From NCBI GenBank assembly GCA_964409245.1, contig CAYPCQ010000038.1:1-64000 (forward strand): 64,000 bases of DNA, given 5' to 3'. Under the pieces are notes generated by a model. It did no database searches and was not told where the DNA came from. It saw only the letters and a list, made by a program, of their open reading frames with translations. Source of the DNA: CAIMWS01 sp964409245 (lineage in GTDB: Bacteria; Verrucomicrobiota; Verrucomicrobiia; Limisphaerales; UBA1319). A program made the position numbers and the translations under genes. Below are positions 44,467-52,775 of the stretch, in pieces. How positions within the stretch are numbered: the first letter of the stretch is position 1; every line of letters begins with the position of its first letter.

Positions 44467-45741
44467 CTAATCATCGGCGCAGCCGGCGCCCAAACGTGAT
44501 ATGAGGAAGGCGGACTTGAGCGGGAAGGCGTGGTTCACCACCACCTCTTCCCCTGGCTTCAGGCCTTCGGCGATCTCCACCTTGCCATCCCACTTGGCGC
44601 CGGTCCGCACCACCCGCGCCTCGAACAAATCCTCTGCCAGCTTCACAAAGACAAAGGATTTATCCTCGAGGCGCTGGATGGCAGCGGCCGGCAGGATCTG
44701 CGCCCGCTCCGCCACACGGGTGAGGATGCGCGCCTGGGCGAACATGCGCGCCTTGAGCAATCCGTCCGGGTTGGCCACTTCGGCCCGGGCCTTGGCCAGG
44801 CGCGTCTTCTCATCCACCTCCGCCCCGATCCAGGTCAATTTCCCGGTGAAGGTCTGGCCGTCGAGCGAAGCCACGGCCAGTTCCACGGTCTGCCCCACTT
44901 TTACCCGGGCCAGAACGGCCTCGGGGAGATTGAGCATGGCCCACATCACCGAGCGGTCCACCAAGGTGAACAAGGGTTTGCCGGATTCCACCAAGGCGCC
45001 GCGCACCGCGGTCCGTTCCACAATCTCCCCCGCGAAGGGGGCGCGCACCTCCATGAGCACCTGCTCATTGGGCTTGGAGCCGAGCGTATCGATCAGCTCC
45101 TCGGTGAACCCGAGCGTGCGGAGCTGCTGGCAGGCGGCGCGGTGATCGGATTCGGCCTGCTGCAGGTCTTTCTCGGAAGTGACCCGGTCGGCCCGCAGCC
45201 GGCGCTCCCGGTCCATGGTTTGGTGGCTGAGCACGGCCTTGGCCACCGCCTCGGCAATCGAAGCGGACCAGATTTTGGCCACCAGCTGTTTTTCCTCCAC
45301 TTTGCCGCCCAAGTCCACCGGCACCTCCTGGATGATGCCGCCGACTGGGGCGGCGATCTGGGCCAGCTTGTTCTGATTGAAAACCAGCTCGGCGTAGCAC
45401 TCCACGCCATCAGCCATGGGGCCAACCACGGGCAGGGCGGCCTGGATGCCGGCCATGGCCGCCGATTCCTTCGCGGCCAGGCGCACTTTCAATCCCTCGC
45501 CGACCTTCAGGCCGGCGGCGAGCAGCGGCTTGCAGATGCCGCACTCCGCCAGGGGCACGTTATGCTCGGCGCACATTTTCACGCCACCCTGGGCCGGGGC
45601 GCTGGCCGGCTCCCCGGCCGGCTCATGGCCGTGGCCCGCATGTTCATCGCGTGCGGCCGGAACGGAGTTCCGGGAGCAGGCCGGCAGCAGGGCCGCCGCC
45701 ACCAGCAGAGCCAGCGGCAAATTTCGATTCATTTTATTCAT
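44467..45741 (-). CDS. czcB: CzcB/CusB-type periplasmic adaptor lipoprotein
   Basis: 424 residues; the ATG at 45741 has AGG about ten bases upstream. Lipobox L-L-P-A-C near residue 22 follows a hydrophobic signal (LPLALLVAAAL). A His/Glu-rich stretch (ARDEHAGHGHEPAG) and K-M-C-A-E-H-N-V-P-L-A-E-C-G-I-C form a metal-binding N-terminal region, as in HlyD-type adaptors of metal pumps. Then the barrel-sandwich/lipoyl motif AAPVGGIIQEVPVDLGGKV, a coiled coil (residues ~175-220), and a membrane-proximal domain ending in GLKPGEEVVVNHAFPLKS. It bridges the CzcA pump and the CzcC channel. Confidence 0.93.
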   Translation of the reverse strand: MNKMNRNLPLALLVAAALLPACSRNSVPAARDEHAGHGHEPAGEPASAPAQGGVKMCAEHNVPLAECGICKPLLAAGLKVGEGLKVRLAAKESAAMAGIQAALPVVGPMADGVECYAELVFNQNKLAQIAAPVGGIIQEVPVDLGGKVEEKQLVAKIWSASIAEAVAKAVLSHQTMDRERRLRADRVTSEKDLQQAESDHRAACQQLRTLGFTEELIDTLGSKPNEQVLMEVRAPFAGEIVERTAVRGALVESGKPLFTLVDRSVMWAMLNLPEAVLARVKVGQTVELAVASLDGQTFTGKLTWIGAEVDEKTRLAKARAEVANPDGLLKARMFAQARILTRVAERAQILPAAAIQRLEDKSFVFVKLAEDLFEARVVRTGAKWDGKVEIAEGLKPGEEVVVNHAFPLKSAFLISRLGAGCADD

Positions 45742-45764
45742 TAGTTGAAACCTGGGTTGGAAAA

Positions 45765-47093
45765 TCATGGGCGGGATGGCGGTTGAACCACCGTGGACGA
45801 AGCGGCCGCCAAAGGCGAACCGGAAAGCGCCTCCAATTCGGCCAGGGCCACGTTCATGTCGAGCACTTTTTGCAGGTAAACCAGCCGCGTCTCGGAAGCG
45901 GTGCGCTGGGTATCCAGCAGATCCATGAAGCCGAATTTGCCCTGCTCAAACCCGGTTTGCACCAGGCGCAGGGCCGCATCGGCCTTGGGCAGGATGCGCT
46001 CGCGGCAATTGGCGGCCTGTTCCGCGGCGGTCCGCAAGCGCTGGCGGGCGGCCTCCCAGGCCTGCCGCCAACGCTGCTCCACCGCGGCGGCTTCGGCCTC
46101 CGCGAGGGCGGCATTGGCGCGGGCCTCCCGCTGCCGGCCCCGGGAGCGGTCGATGATCGGCAGCGGCAGGGAAAGACGCAACTCCACGATGCCTTCGGAG
46201 CTATCACCCAGCCGGCCGCCGGCCAGGCCGAGTTTGACATCCGGGTAAGGTTCCAGCCGGGCCCGGCGCCATTCCAAACCGGCCCGCTTCTGGTTTTCCC
46301 GGGCCGCCACCATAGCGGGATGGGCCGCCTGCCAGGATTCCGCATCCTGATCCAGCAAGGCCAATGGCGGTTGTTCCTCCAGCTGCCCGGCCAGGGTGAT
46401 CGCCGTCAAACCGGGCTGGCCCAGGCTGGCGGCCAGGCTTTGGCGGGCATGAGCCTGCCCGCCGCGGAAACCGGCCAGTTCATTGCTGGCCTGTTCAAGC
46501 TGGATTTCCGCCCGCAGCTGTTCCTGGTCGGGCGCGGCGCCCGCCGCCACGCGTTTGCGCGCGGTCTCGGCCGAGCGGCCGGCCACGCGCACCAACTCTT
46601 CGGCCACCGCGGCGAGCCGGTCCGCAGCCAGGGCCTGGCAGAACGCCACTTTCACATCCCGCACCAATTCCAGACGGCGCAGGTTCAGCTCCGCTTCGCT
46701 CACCCGCACCTGCTGGCCACCGATCTGGCGGTCGAGCGGTTTTTTGCCCGGGAACGGAACCGTTTGCGACACCCCCACCAACCGCGTGGCGCGGGAGAAA
46801 CCGGATCCGTCCACCCGCCACTCCTCCGCGCTCAGCTCCAGTTCCGGGTTGGACCAAAGCCCGGCTTGGGCTTGGCGCCCGGCGGCGGCATCCAACCTGG
46901 CCTGGGCCGCCCGCAATTCAGGATGGCTGGCAAAGGCGAGCCGAAGCGCCTCGTCCAGGCTCAAAACCTGGTTGGTTGCCGGAACGCCGGCCGCACTATC
47001 GGACGCCGGACCAGACCGGACTGCCCGCGTGGCCAGACCAAGCGTGGCCACGAAAATTAACCAGCTATGCAAATATAATAACTTCACTTTCAT
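45765..47093 (-). CDS. czcC: CzcC/TolC-type outer membrane efflux protein
   Basis: 442 residues with a signal (MKVKLLYLHSWLIFVATLGL). Two outer membrane efflux (OEP) halves: LSLDEALRLAFASHPELRAA, N-P-E-L-E-L, then QTVPFPGKKPLDRQIGGQQ and two long Ala/Glu-rich helical hairpins; the second repeat has VELRLSLPLPIIDRSRG and GFEQGKFGFMDLLDTQRTAS. This is the trimeric beta-barrel/alpha-tunnel exit duct of the tripartite pump. Stop lies 23 bases before the adaptor start. Confidence 0.93.
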   Translation of the reverse strand: MKVKLLYLHSWLIFVATLGLATRAVRSGPASDSAAGVPATNQVLSLDEALRLAFASHPELRAAQARLDAAAGRQAQAGLWSNPELELSAEEWRVDGSGFSRATRLVGVSQTVPFPGKKPLDRQIGGQQVRVSEAELNLRRLELVRDVKVAFCQALAADRLAAVAEELVRVAGRSAETARKRVAAGAAPDQEQLRAEIQLEQASNELAGFRGGQAHARQSLAASLGQPGLTAITLAGQLEEQPPLALLDQDAESWQAAHPAMVAARENQKRAGLEWRRARLEPYPDVKLGLAGGRLGDSSEGIVELRLSLPLPIIDRSRGRQREARANAALAEAEAAAVEQRWRQAWEAARQRLRTAAEQAANCRERILPKADAALRLVQTGFEQGKFGFMDLLDTQRTASETRLVYLQKVLDMNVALAELEALSGSPLAAASSTVVQPPSRP

Positions 47094-47167
47094 AAACTCC
47101 GTTTAAAGGACTGCTGCAGGAAAAACCGCAATCCCACCCACCGGGCGGATCGGGCCGAAAACAGAAC

Positions 47168-47557
47168 TTAAGAAAGGAAGGCCGGCGCCCGGATGGGCAA
47201 AACAGCCCGGGTGCAAAATTGCCAGGTGTTGGCGAGACCGGGCGGCGCGGCTCCACCCAAAGGAGGCCCAAGCTCGGCCACGGCCGGCGGCAGGAGCAGA
47301 AGATTGAGGAAAAGGAAGCTCGGAACCGTGGCGGACGGCGGCATCAGGATAGGGTTGTCTTCCACCAGGTAATGCCCGGATTCCACCACGGCACAGCTAT
47401 CGGTTTCGCAATCCGAATCCTGGTGGGGGGCCACATCCTGGTGCTGGCAGCAGGCTAAAAAACCGAAACCGGGCAGCGCCTCCAGCAGACAATGGAAAGT
47501 CACTGGAAGCCACATCGCCAGCAGGAGCGCGGCGACCATTTTCACCAACCGGCGCAT
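47168..47557 (-). CDS. Small Cys-rich exported or membrane protein heading the metal-efflux operon
   Basis: 129 residues. A hydrophobic N-terminus (RLVKMVAALLLAMWLPV) is followed by H-C-L-L-E-A-L-P, C-C-Q-H-Q-D, then H-Q-D-S-D-C-E-T-D-S-C and a hydrophobic helix (VPSFLFLNLLLLPPAVAEL). The Cys and His ligands point to metal binding, and position just upstream of czcC on the same strand suggests a role in sensing or in passing the metal to the pump. It resembles the short Cys-rich proteins of the DUF2946 sort often next to such operons, but that match is from memory. Confidence 0.65.
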   Translation of the reverse strand: MRRLVKMVAALLLAMWLPVTFHCLLEALPGFGFLACCQHQDVAPHQDSDCETDSCAVVESGHYLVEDNPILMPPSATVPSFLFLNLLLLPPAVAELGPPLGGAAPPGLANTWQFCTRAVLPIRAPAFLS

Positions 47558-47643
47558 TTCGGCACCCTACCGCAGCCAGGAAAGAAAGCAACGGCAAAAA
47601 ATCGAACGCCCGCATTCGGGGTGTAAGACAGACATCTTGATTT

Positions 47644-47754
47644 AAGCTGCCAGCGGCCGCGAAGCGTGGCGGGCAGCATCTCCTGCGCGACCAACCGCTT
47701 CTCCGCATCCCACGCATAAGACCAAAGCGAATCGCTCGCCAGGTTGCCGTCCGT
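47644..47754 (-). pseudogene. RHS/YD-repeat protein fossil
   Basis: Minus strand encodes TDGNLASDSLWSYAWDAEKR then LVAQEMLP. This is the RHS core pattern D-G-N-L-x-x-D-x-x-W-x-Y-x-W-D-A-x-x-R-L. One repeat only; flanks are unrelated, so it is a remnant. Same neighbourhood as at 8703-8862: RHS fossil, GC-rich repeat, REP unit. Confidence 0.65.
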
Positions 47755-47756
47755 CA

Positions 47757-48050
47757 AAAGCCCCGAAGGGGCGGAGTAACCCAGCCCAGGGGGAATAGCT
47801 GCCCGGGAGTCAAAGCAAGCGAGTGCGGCCGGGCATGCCGACCAGGCGGGAGGAGGCGGATTCGGATGCCTCGGCGGTACGCCAATTCCGGGTGGCAGGC
47901 CATGGGCGGATTGGGCCTGGTTTGGAATTCGCCAGCGCCAGATCCGCCTCGTTACCTCGGCGGCTACCTGCGTGGGCCTCTCCCATGCAACGGAAATGTT
48001 CACTCACCCAAGATGGGTAGCCGCCGACGTAAGAAGGCGGACCCGGACCA
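47757..48050. repeat. GC-rich short repeat plus long dispersed unit and REP hairpin 3
   Basis: 47757-47795 repeats the element at 8516-8553 (AAAAGCCCCGAAGGGGCGGA). From 47792 on it matches 8884-9153. The hairpin arms are at 47940-47975 and 48012-48043 (GTAGCCGCCGACGTAAGAAG), with a 35-base loop. The truncated RAYT gene ends immediately to its right. Confidence 0.8.
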
Positions 48051-48266
48051 TCCGCGTGGCGTCTCCCCAACCATAGGGAAGTGATTGGCCATCAGGCAAT
48101 CGGCATTTACGCGTCCATCGGTCTGGGCGCACGCCTCGACCAAGGTGTCCAGAAACCGGCGCCGGTCTTGGTCATCCCTGAAAATGTCCTCGCGATGGTC
48201 TCCCCTATTCATCGCGTGATAAATCGCTGCCGGATACTCGGTGCGTAATTTGCGTGCCAGGTGCAA
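48051..48266 (-). pseudogene. REP-associated tyrosine transposase (RAYT) fragment
   Basis: About 72 residues: ARKLRTEYPAAIYHAMNRGD, then R-E-D-I-F-R-D-D-Q-D-R-R-R-F-L-D-T-L and N-A-D-C-L-M-A-N-H-F-P-M-V-G-E-T-P-R. This is the N-terminal half of Y1/HuH transposases of the RAYT branch, where the metal-binding motif is N-H-F-H; here it is N-H-F-P, so a His is lost. The C-terminal half with the catalytic Tyr is replaced by the REP hairpin, which begins at the E-T-P-R-G codons. Inactive. Confidence 0.8.
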
Positions 48267-48571
48267 ACCGTATGCTGCGCGCCCTATTTGCCAATACCCG
48301 GCATGGTCTGGCCCCTTTTTCGGCGTTTTTCAAGCCAGGCAGATCCCCTCTCGACACGCGGTGAAAAAGGTGGCGGCACGGTCACGATTTCGGTTCAGGC
48401 AAGATTCGCCAGGAAATCTTCGGGGTGGAGGATCGCATCCCTGGCCCAGCGCGGCCAGCAAGTGGCGGCCATTGGTGGAAAAATGCAGCCGAGCATAAAT
48501 ACCCAGCCCCTCTTCGCCGTCCGCTGGCATCCAGGTTGATTTTATGGCCGTATAGCTGTATTTATTGCTTT
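48267..48571. other. Intergenic region between RAYT fragment and vapB
   Basis: No gene supported. Short frames on both strands lack recognisable domains or good start sites. The last 60 bases are locally AT-richer (TATAGCTGTATTTATTGC at 48551-48568) and probably hold the vapBC promoter. Confidence 0.4.
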
Positions 48572-48796
48572 ATGAAGACAACGATTGATCTTCCAGATGA
48601 TGTCCTTCACCGCGCCAAGATTGTGGCCGCCCAACGCCGGACCACTCTCAAAGAGTTATTCCTCGCGGGTCTCGAATTGGTGATGAAGCTTGATACCGAT
48701 GCTCCCGCCCGCCAGGCTGCCCTCGCCCGGCTTCGTCAGGGATTGCCTTTGGGTGGCCAGCCATTAACCCGTGAGCAAGCGCATGAACGCCGCTAA
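48572..48796 (+). CDS. vapB: VapB-like antitoxin
   Basis: 74 residues. MKTTIDLPDDVLHRAKIVAA is the ribbon-helix-helix DNA-binding start of VapB/DUF2191-type antitoxins (T-I-D-x-x-x-x-L). C-terminal tail LPLGGQPLTREQAHERR is disordered and would wrap the toxin. The toxin gene overlaps it by 14 bases. Such pairs repress their own promoter. Confidence 0.85.
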   Translation: MKTTIDLPDDVLHRAKIVAAQRRTTLKELFLAGLELVMKLDTDAPARQAALARLRQGLPLGGQPLTREQAHERR

Positions 48797-49196
48797 ATTC
48801 CTGGACACCAATATCCTCCTTTACGCTTACGATCAGGATGCGCCCGCCAAGCGGGAAGTGGCGTTGCGACTGGCCGAGCAGGGGTGGGCTTGCCCGGGGA
48901 GCCTGGCCATCAGTGTCCATGTGCTTCAGGAAATGCATGCAAATCTGGTCAAGCGCGGCGTTGCCCAGGCCGATGCCGCCCAGATTGTTCGTGATTTTTC
49001 CCAGTGGCCCGTGGTGGATAACTCGCTTGAGTTGCTGCTCTCCGCCCTGAACGAGCAAGCCCGCTGGCAAATCTCCCTCTGGGACGCTTTGATCCTGGCC
49101 GCCGCCCGGGCTTCAGGCGCTCCCGATCTCATCTCTGAAGATTTCGCGCATGGCCGGGATTACGGCGGCATCCGTGCTGTCAATCCCTTTCGCTAA
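48783..49196 (+). CDS. vapC: VapC-like PIN-domain toxin
   Basis: 137 residues from the ATG at 48783 (a GTG at 48771 is possible). PIN-domain motifs: K-F-L-D-T-N-I-L-L-Y-A-Y with the first Asp at residue 8, V-L-Q-E-M-H-A-N with the central Glu near 53, W-D-A-L-I-L-A-A-A with Asp near 99, and S-E-D-F near 118. All four acidic positions are present, so it should be an active Mg-dependent RNase, neutralised by the adjacent VapB. Translation-coupled to vapB. Confidence 0.9.
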   Translation: MNAAKFLDTNILLYAYDQDAPAKREVALRLAEQGWACPGSLAISVHVLQEMHANLVKRGVAQADAAQIVRDFSQWPVVDNSLELLLSALNEQARWQISLWDALILAAARASGAPDLISEDFAHGRDYGGIRAVNPFR

Positions 49197-49205
49197 CCCG
49201 CCTTT

Positions 49206-49349
49206 ATGCCAGACACAACGAATCCAGTGCCGCCGCCGCCCAACTTTGAAAAGTTGAAGGCCAGGACCCGCGAGCTGTTCAAACTCGATAAGGCCGATGG
49301 AGGCATCCATGGGTGCAAGCGCATGGCGCCCGCATTTTTAATTGTATAG
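49206..49349 (+). pseudogene. N-terminal stub of a type III-like DNA methyltransferase
   Basis: Begins nine bases after vapC. Encodes MPDTTNPVPPPPNFEKLKAR then T-R-E-L-F-K-L-D-K-A-D. Site-specific DNA methyltransferases of the type III Mod kind start this way (F-E-K-L-K-x-x-x-R-E-L-F-x-L-D-K-A-D-L-D-F-G-I-Y-R). After K-A-D at about 49298 the homology is lost and a TAG follows at 49347. It is the residue of a deleted restriction-modification gene. Confidence 0.6.
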
Positions 49350-49396
49350 GGCGCTGCTTTTTGCTCGAACCGGCTTCGGATAACCTTTGAACCCAG

Positions 49397-49588
49397 ATGA
49401 AAGTCGTCCAGCAATTTATAACGAACACGTCCACCAGCCCCGGCACATTGGGTGAGCTGGGGACGGAGTTCGGCTTAAAGGCCGGCGGCAGCGGCGCCCA
49501 TACGGCTCGGACAATGATGCTAGCCGGCCCCTCCACGCGGCTTGTGCCGGGCCAATACAGCGGTGGCCCGTGTCGCCGCCAACTCTGA
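49397..49588 (+). pseudogene. Short unrecognised open frame, probably truncated
   Basis: 63 residues, MKVVQQFITNTSTSPGTLGE then L-G-T-E-F-G-L-K-A-G-G-S-G-A-H-T-A-R-T-M-M-L. The composed start (ATG at 49397) and amphipathic pattern look protein-like up to T-M-M-L, after which the sequence is Pro/Gly/Arg-rich and may be out of frame. No family recognised. It lies between the methyltransferase stub and a complete hypothetical gene. Confidence 0.35.
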
Positions 49589-49603
49589 CCCGGAGGGGGC
49601 ACA

Positions 49604-50077
49604 ATGAGTTTTCGCAAGGATGTGGAGGCGACACCACTGCTCGAAGGTAAATGGTGTCCTGGAATTCAAGCTCTACGTGCTGAGGACAAGCCACACATCG
49701 CGCCGGATGCCCCCGGCATCCTGGTCCCCGGAAGCGTTTATGTGGATGTGGCGTGCCAAGAGGCAGAGCCAAACGCCAACCGCTGGGGCTACGCCATCGC
49801 CTGCCAGCACACCGATCGTAAAGCGGAAGTCATTTATTGGGTCGAAATCCACACTGCCGGCGATAAGGAACTAAAGAAAGTCCTGAAGAAGCTCACTTGG
49901 CTTCGGGGCTGGCTGAGCGGTAAAGGAGCCCTTTTGAAAAGCTATGAACGGGAGTTTGTCTGGATTGCCAGCGGCGCGACGTCATTTACAGATTTTTCAA
50001 CCCAAAAGAAGCAGTTGATTGATGCCGGTTTGACCTTTGTTGGCCGCCGTTTCCACATCCGGAAGAAACGCGGTTAA
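49604..50077 (+). CDS. Hypothetical protein
   Basis: 157 residues, ATG at 49604 after GGAGGGGGCACA, a good ribosome site. Not recognised. A mixed alpha/beta cytosolic protein: GSVYVDVACQEAEPNANRWG, V-I-Y-W-V-E-I-H, KELKKVLKKLTWLRGWLSG, then F-V-W-I-A-S-G-A-T-S-F-T and a basic C-terminus (GRRFHIRKKRG). No signal or membrane helix. It neighbours toxin-antitoxin and methyltransferase relics, so it may come from a defence-type island, but nothing in it proves that. Confidence 0.7.
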   Translation: MSFRKDVEATPLLEGKWCPGIQALRAEDKPHIAPDAPGILVPGSVYVDVACQEAEPNANRWGYAIACQHTDRKAEVIYWVEIHTAGDKELKKVLKKLTWLRGWLSGKGALLKSYEREFVWIASGATSFTDFSTQKKQLIDAGLTFVGRRFHIRKKRG

Positions 50078-50386
50078 ATTGCCATGTCCACCCACTTTGC
50101 CATATTAGGGGTGGGGCAAAAACACGCTGGCTGGCACGCATCATGCTGTGCCGGCCCCTTTTCTGCCCTGCTGCTCGGGGGACAATCCGGGAGCCGGAGG
50201 CAGGCAATGGGAGCCGCCCGGCCGGCTATTTTGGGGGGGAAGAGCCTGGGCTCTTCGCCAATTACCCCGATCAGACGGGGACTTGGGCACACTTTCCCAC
50301 CGGTCATCGGTGGATTCTCCCGCCGCGCGACCGCCCGCCTAAAACGCGTTAATGACTTTGGCGGCGGCAGCCATTAGAACATCCAT
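50078..50386. other. Intergenic region upstream of the antiporter gene
   Basis: No gene supported. Contains a perfect AAGAGCC-TG-GGCTCTT inverted repeat (50240-50255) and CCCCGATCAGACGGGG just after it, which resembles the core of the dispersed repeat at 54105-54230 and 62389-62512. Confidence 0.5.
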
Positions 50387-52681
50387 GTGTCAGGAATCTT
50401 ATTCTTACGTGATTTTGCCATTGTCATGACGGTCGCCGGCCTGGCGGCCTGGTTGTGCCAGCGCTGGGGGTTGTCGGCCATCGTGGGTTACCTGGGGGCC
50501 GGCATGCTGGTGGGGCCCTTTGCGCCCCCTTTTGCCCTGGTGAAGGATCTGGACCGGGTGGAAGCCCTGGCGCAGCTGGGGCTGGTGCTGGTGATTTTCT
50601 TCATTGGCTTGAGCCTGAACCTGAACCGGCTGAAGCGGCTCGGTTTTTCGCTGGTGGCGGCTGCGGCCGTATCCGCCCTCCTCATTCTCAACAGCTGCCG
50701 TCTGATCGGCTGGGCGCTGGGCTGGAGCCCGCTGGCCAGCCTGTTCCTGGCGGGAATGCTGATGGTTTCCAGCTCGGCGATCATCGCCAAGGCCCTGGAG
50801 GAACAGCGGCTCAGCTACGAGCGTTTCGGGCAGCTCGCGCTGGGGATGACCATCATGGAAGATGTGGTGGCCGTGGCCATGATGGCCGCCTTGACCTCGA
50901 TGATCAAGCTGGGGGGAGGGAGCCAGCCACCGCCGGTGCTGGCCACCCTGGGTGCGGTGGCGGCCTTCGTGATCCTGATCGGCCTGGTGGCGCTCCTGCT
51001 GGCGCCCCGGCTGCTGCTGCGTTTGAACCGGAAAACCCAGCCCGAGATCCGCACCCTGGTGATCAGCGGCATGCTGCTTTCATTGGCGAGCGTGGCCATC
51101 CAGCTCGGCTATTCACTGGCGTTGGGCGCCTTTATTTTCGGAACCATCCTGGGCAGCACCCAATATAAAGCGGACATCGAACGGGCGTTCGCCGGCGTCC
51201 GCCATATTTTTGGGGCCGTTTTTTTCGTGGCGGTGGGCATGCAGGTGGATGTGAATCTCTTGCTCAAGTCCTGGCCGGTCGTTTTGAGCGTGACCGGCCT
51301 GGCGTTCACCCTGCGGCCGCTGGCCTGCAGCCTCGGGTTCCTGGCGGCCGGCCACCCCAGCCGGGAAGCCGTCCAGGCCGGCCTGACCCTCACCCCGCTG
51401 GGCGAATTTTCCTTCATTATCGCCCAACTGGGCATGAGCCACGGGGTGGTGCCCGAATCCACCTACGCGGTCGCCGTGGGCGCTTCGTTGCTGACCGCGC
51501 TGGGCGCCCCTTGGCTCACCCGCCGGGCCGGATCCTTGAGCCAGCACATCATCGGCCACACACCCCGCCTTTTCCAAAAATGGCTGAGCTATTATCACAA
51601 CGGATTGACGCATGTGCGCTCCCTCTATTCCGCCAGCATCATCTGGCGATTGATCAAAGGGCGGCTGGCCATGTCCCTGCTGCAGCTGTCGTTCGTGTCG
51701 GCGATGCTGGTCTTCGCCACTCCGCTGTATCAGAAAATCCGGGTGGAGACCCATCTTTCCAAGCTGTTCCCCAATGGCTTTCCCTTTGTTTATTGGGGCA
51801 CGCTGGGCCTGGTGGCCATCACCCCACTGGTGGCATTTTGGCGCAATGTTTCGGCTTTGGTGAAGATTTTCGCCGAAAGCGCCACCCATGGGGTTGCCCG
51901 GCAGCCCATCCTGCAGCCGTTGCTGGAATATGCCATGCAGACCGTGGCCGGGGTGGTGCTGGTGTCCTGGCTGCTGACCTTGCTGCCAGCCCGCTGGTCG
52001 TTGATCGGAGTGGCGGGCGCGGTCATCCTGCTGCTGATCCTGGTGACGTGGTTTTTCCGGCAGCGCCTGGAGCAAATGCACACGCGGCTGGAGCTGGAGC
52101 TGCTGGAGCAATTGAAGCTGGCCAGCTCCGCCACCGCCACCTCCGCCTGGTCCTCCACCCTGCAGGAACACACCAACGACTGGGCCTTGGACATCATCGA
52201 GGTGGTGCTGCCCAATGAGACTGTGCTCGGCGGCAAAACCATCCGGGAAGCCGCTTTGCGCCAGCACTGCGGCTGTTCTTTGATCGGCATCGACCGCCAG
52301 GGCTTCGGGCTGATCAATCCCGCCGCGGAGATGGTGCTGTATCCCCGCGACAAGCTCCTGTTGCTGGGCACGGTGGAACAACTGGCGAAGGCGGTTAAAA
52401 TCCTCGGCCAGGCGGCGCCGGAACCCGAGCAAATGTGCTTCGACGATTTGACCATGGGCACGGTGCTGGTGCCCGAAAACAGCCTCCTGTTGGACCAGCC
52501 GCTGTTGGAGCTGGACTTGATCCACAAGCTGCGCATCCAGATCGGGGCCATCCGGCGCCAGGGGGAGATGAATACCATCCCCAACGGCCAAACCCGCCTG
52601 CATGGGGGCGACCAGCTTTTGGTGCTCGGCACCCATGCCCAAATCAAAGCCTTTCGGCAGTTGCTGGCGGGCAAGCACTGA
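50387..52681 (+). CDS. Kef-type monovalent cation:proton antiporter (CPA2) with C-terminal TrkA-C domains
   Basis: 764 residues from a GTG at 50387 (SGILFLRDFAIVMTVAGLAA). The N-terminal ~390 residues hold 12-13 helices with the CPA2 features G-Y-L-G-A-G-M-L-V-G-P, V-I-F-F-I-G-L-S-L-N-L and S-S-A-I-I-A-K-A-L, then M-E-D-V-V-A-V-A. The middle (~390-580) adds four more hydrophobic helices, unusual for KefB/C, and a coiled segment. The C-terminus has two TrkA-C/RCK-C-like units: L-P-N-E-T-V-L-G-G-K-T-I-R-E near 600 and V-P-E-N-S-L-L-L-D-Q-P-L-L-E-L near 700, both with D-K/Q-L-L-x-L-G. No NAD-binding TrkA-N domain is visible. It exchanges K+ or Na+ for protons. Confidence 0.88.
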   Translation: MSGILFLRDFAIVMTVAGLAAWLCQRWGLSAIVGYLGAGMLVGPFAPPFALVKDLDRVEALAQLGLVLVIFFIGLSLNLNRLKRLGFSLVAAAAVSALLILNSCRLIGWALGWSPLASLFLAGMLMVSSSAIIAKALEEQRLSYERFGQLALGMTIMEDVVAVAMMAALTSMIKLGGGSQPPPVLATLGAVAAFVILIGLVALLLAPRLLLRLNRKTQPEIRTLVISGMLLSLASVAIQLGYSLALGAFIFGTILGSTQYKADIERAFAGVRHIFGAVFFVAVGMQVDVNLLLKSWPVVLSVTGLAFTLRPLACSLGFLAAGHPSREAVQAGLTLTPLGEFSFIIAQLGMSHGVVPESTYAVAVGASLLTALGAPWLTRRAGSLSQHIIGHTPRLFQKWLSYYHNGLTHVRSLYSASIIWRLIKGRLAMSLLQLSFVSAMLVFATPLYQKIRVETHLSKLFPNGFPFVYWGTLGLVAITPLVAFWRNVSALVKIFAESATHGVARQPILQPLLEYAMQTVAGVVLVSWLLTLLPARWSLIGVAGAVILLLILVTWFFRQRLEQMHTRLELELLEQLKLASSATATSAWSSTLQEHTNDWALDIIEVVLPNETVLGGKTIREAALRQHCGCSLIGIDRQGFGLINPAAEMVLYPRDKLLLLGTVEQLAKAVKILGQAAPEPEQMCFDDLTMGTVLVPENSLLLDQPLLELDLIHKLRIQIGAIRRQGEMNTIPNGQTRLHGGDQLLVLGTHAQIKAFRQLLAGKH

Positions 52682-52775
52682 GCGGTGCGGGAACCCGTTC
52701 CGCGGAGAATCCATGGCTGGCCGGTTGGCATGGGCTTCTGAAAGAGGGCTTGTTTATTAAGCCGCAGGCCGTACT

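Noticed and set aside
48330..48530. 66-residue minus-strand open frame
   Set aside because: Cys/Arg-rich, lacks start signals and similarity; taken as noise near the RAYT fragment.
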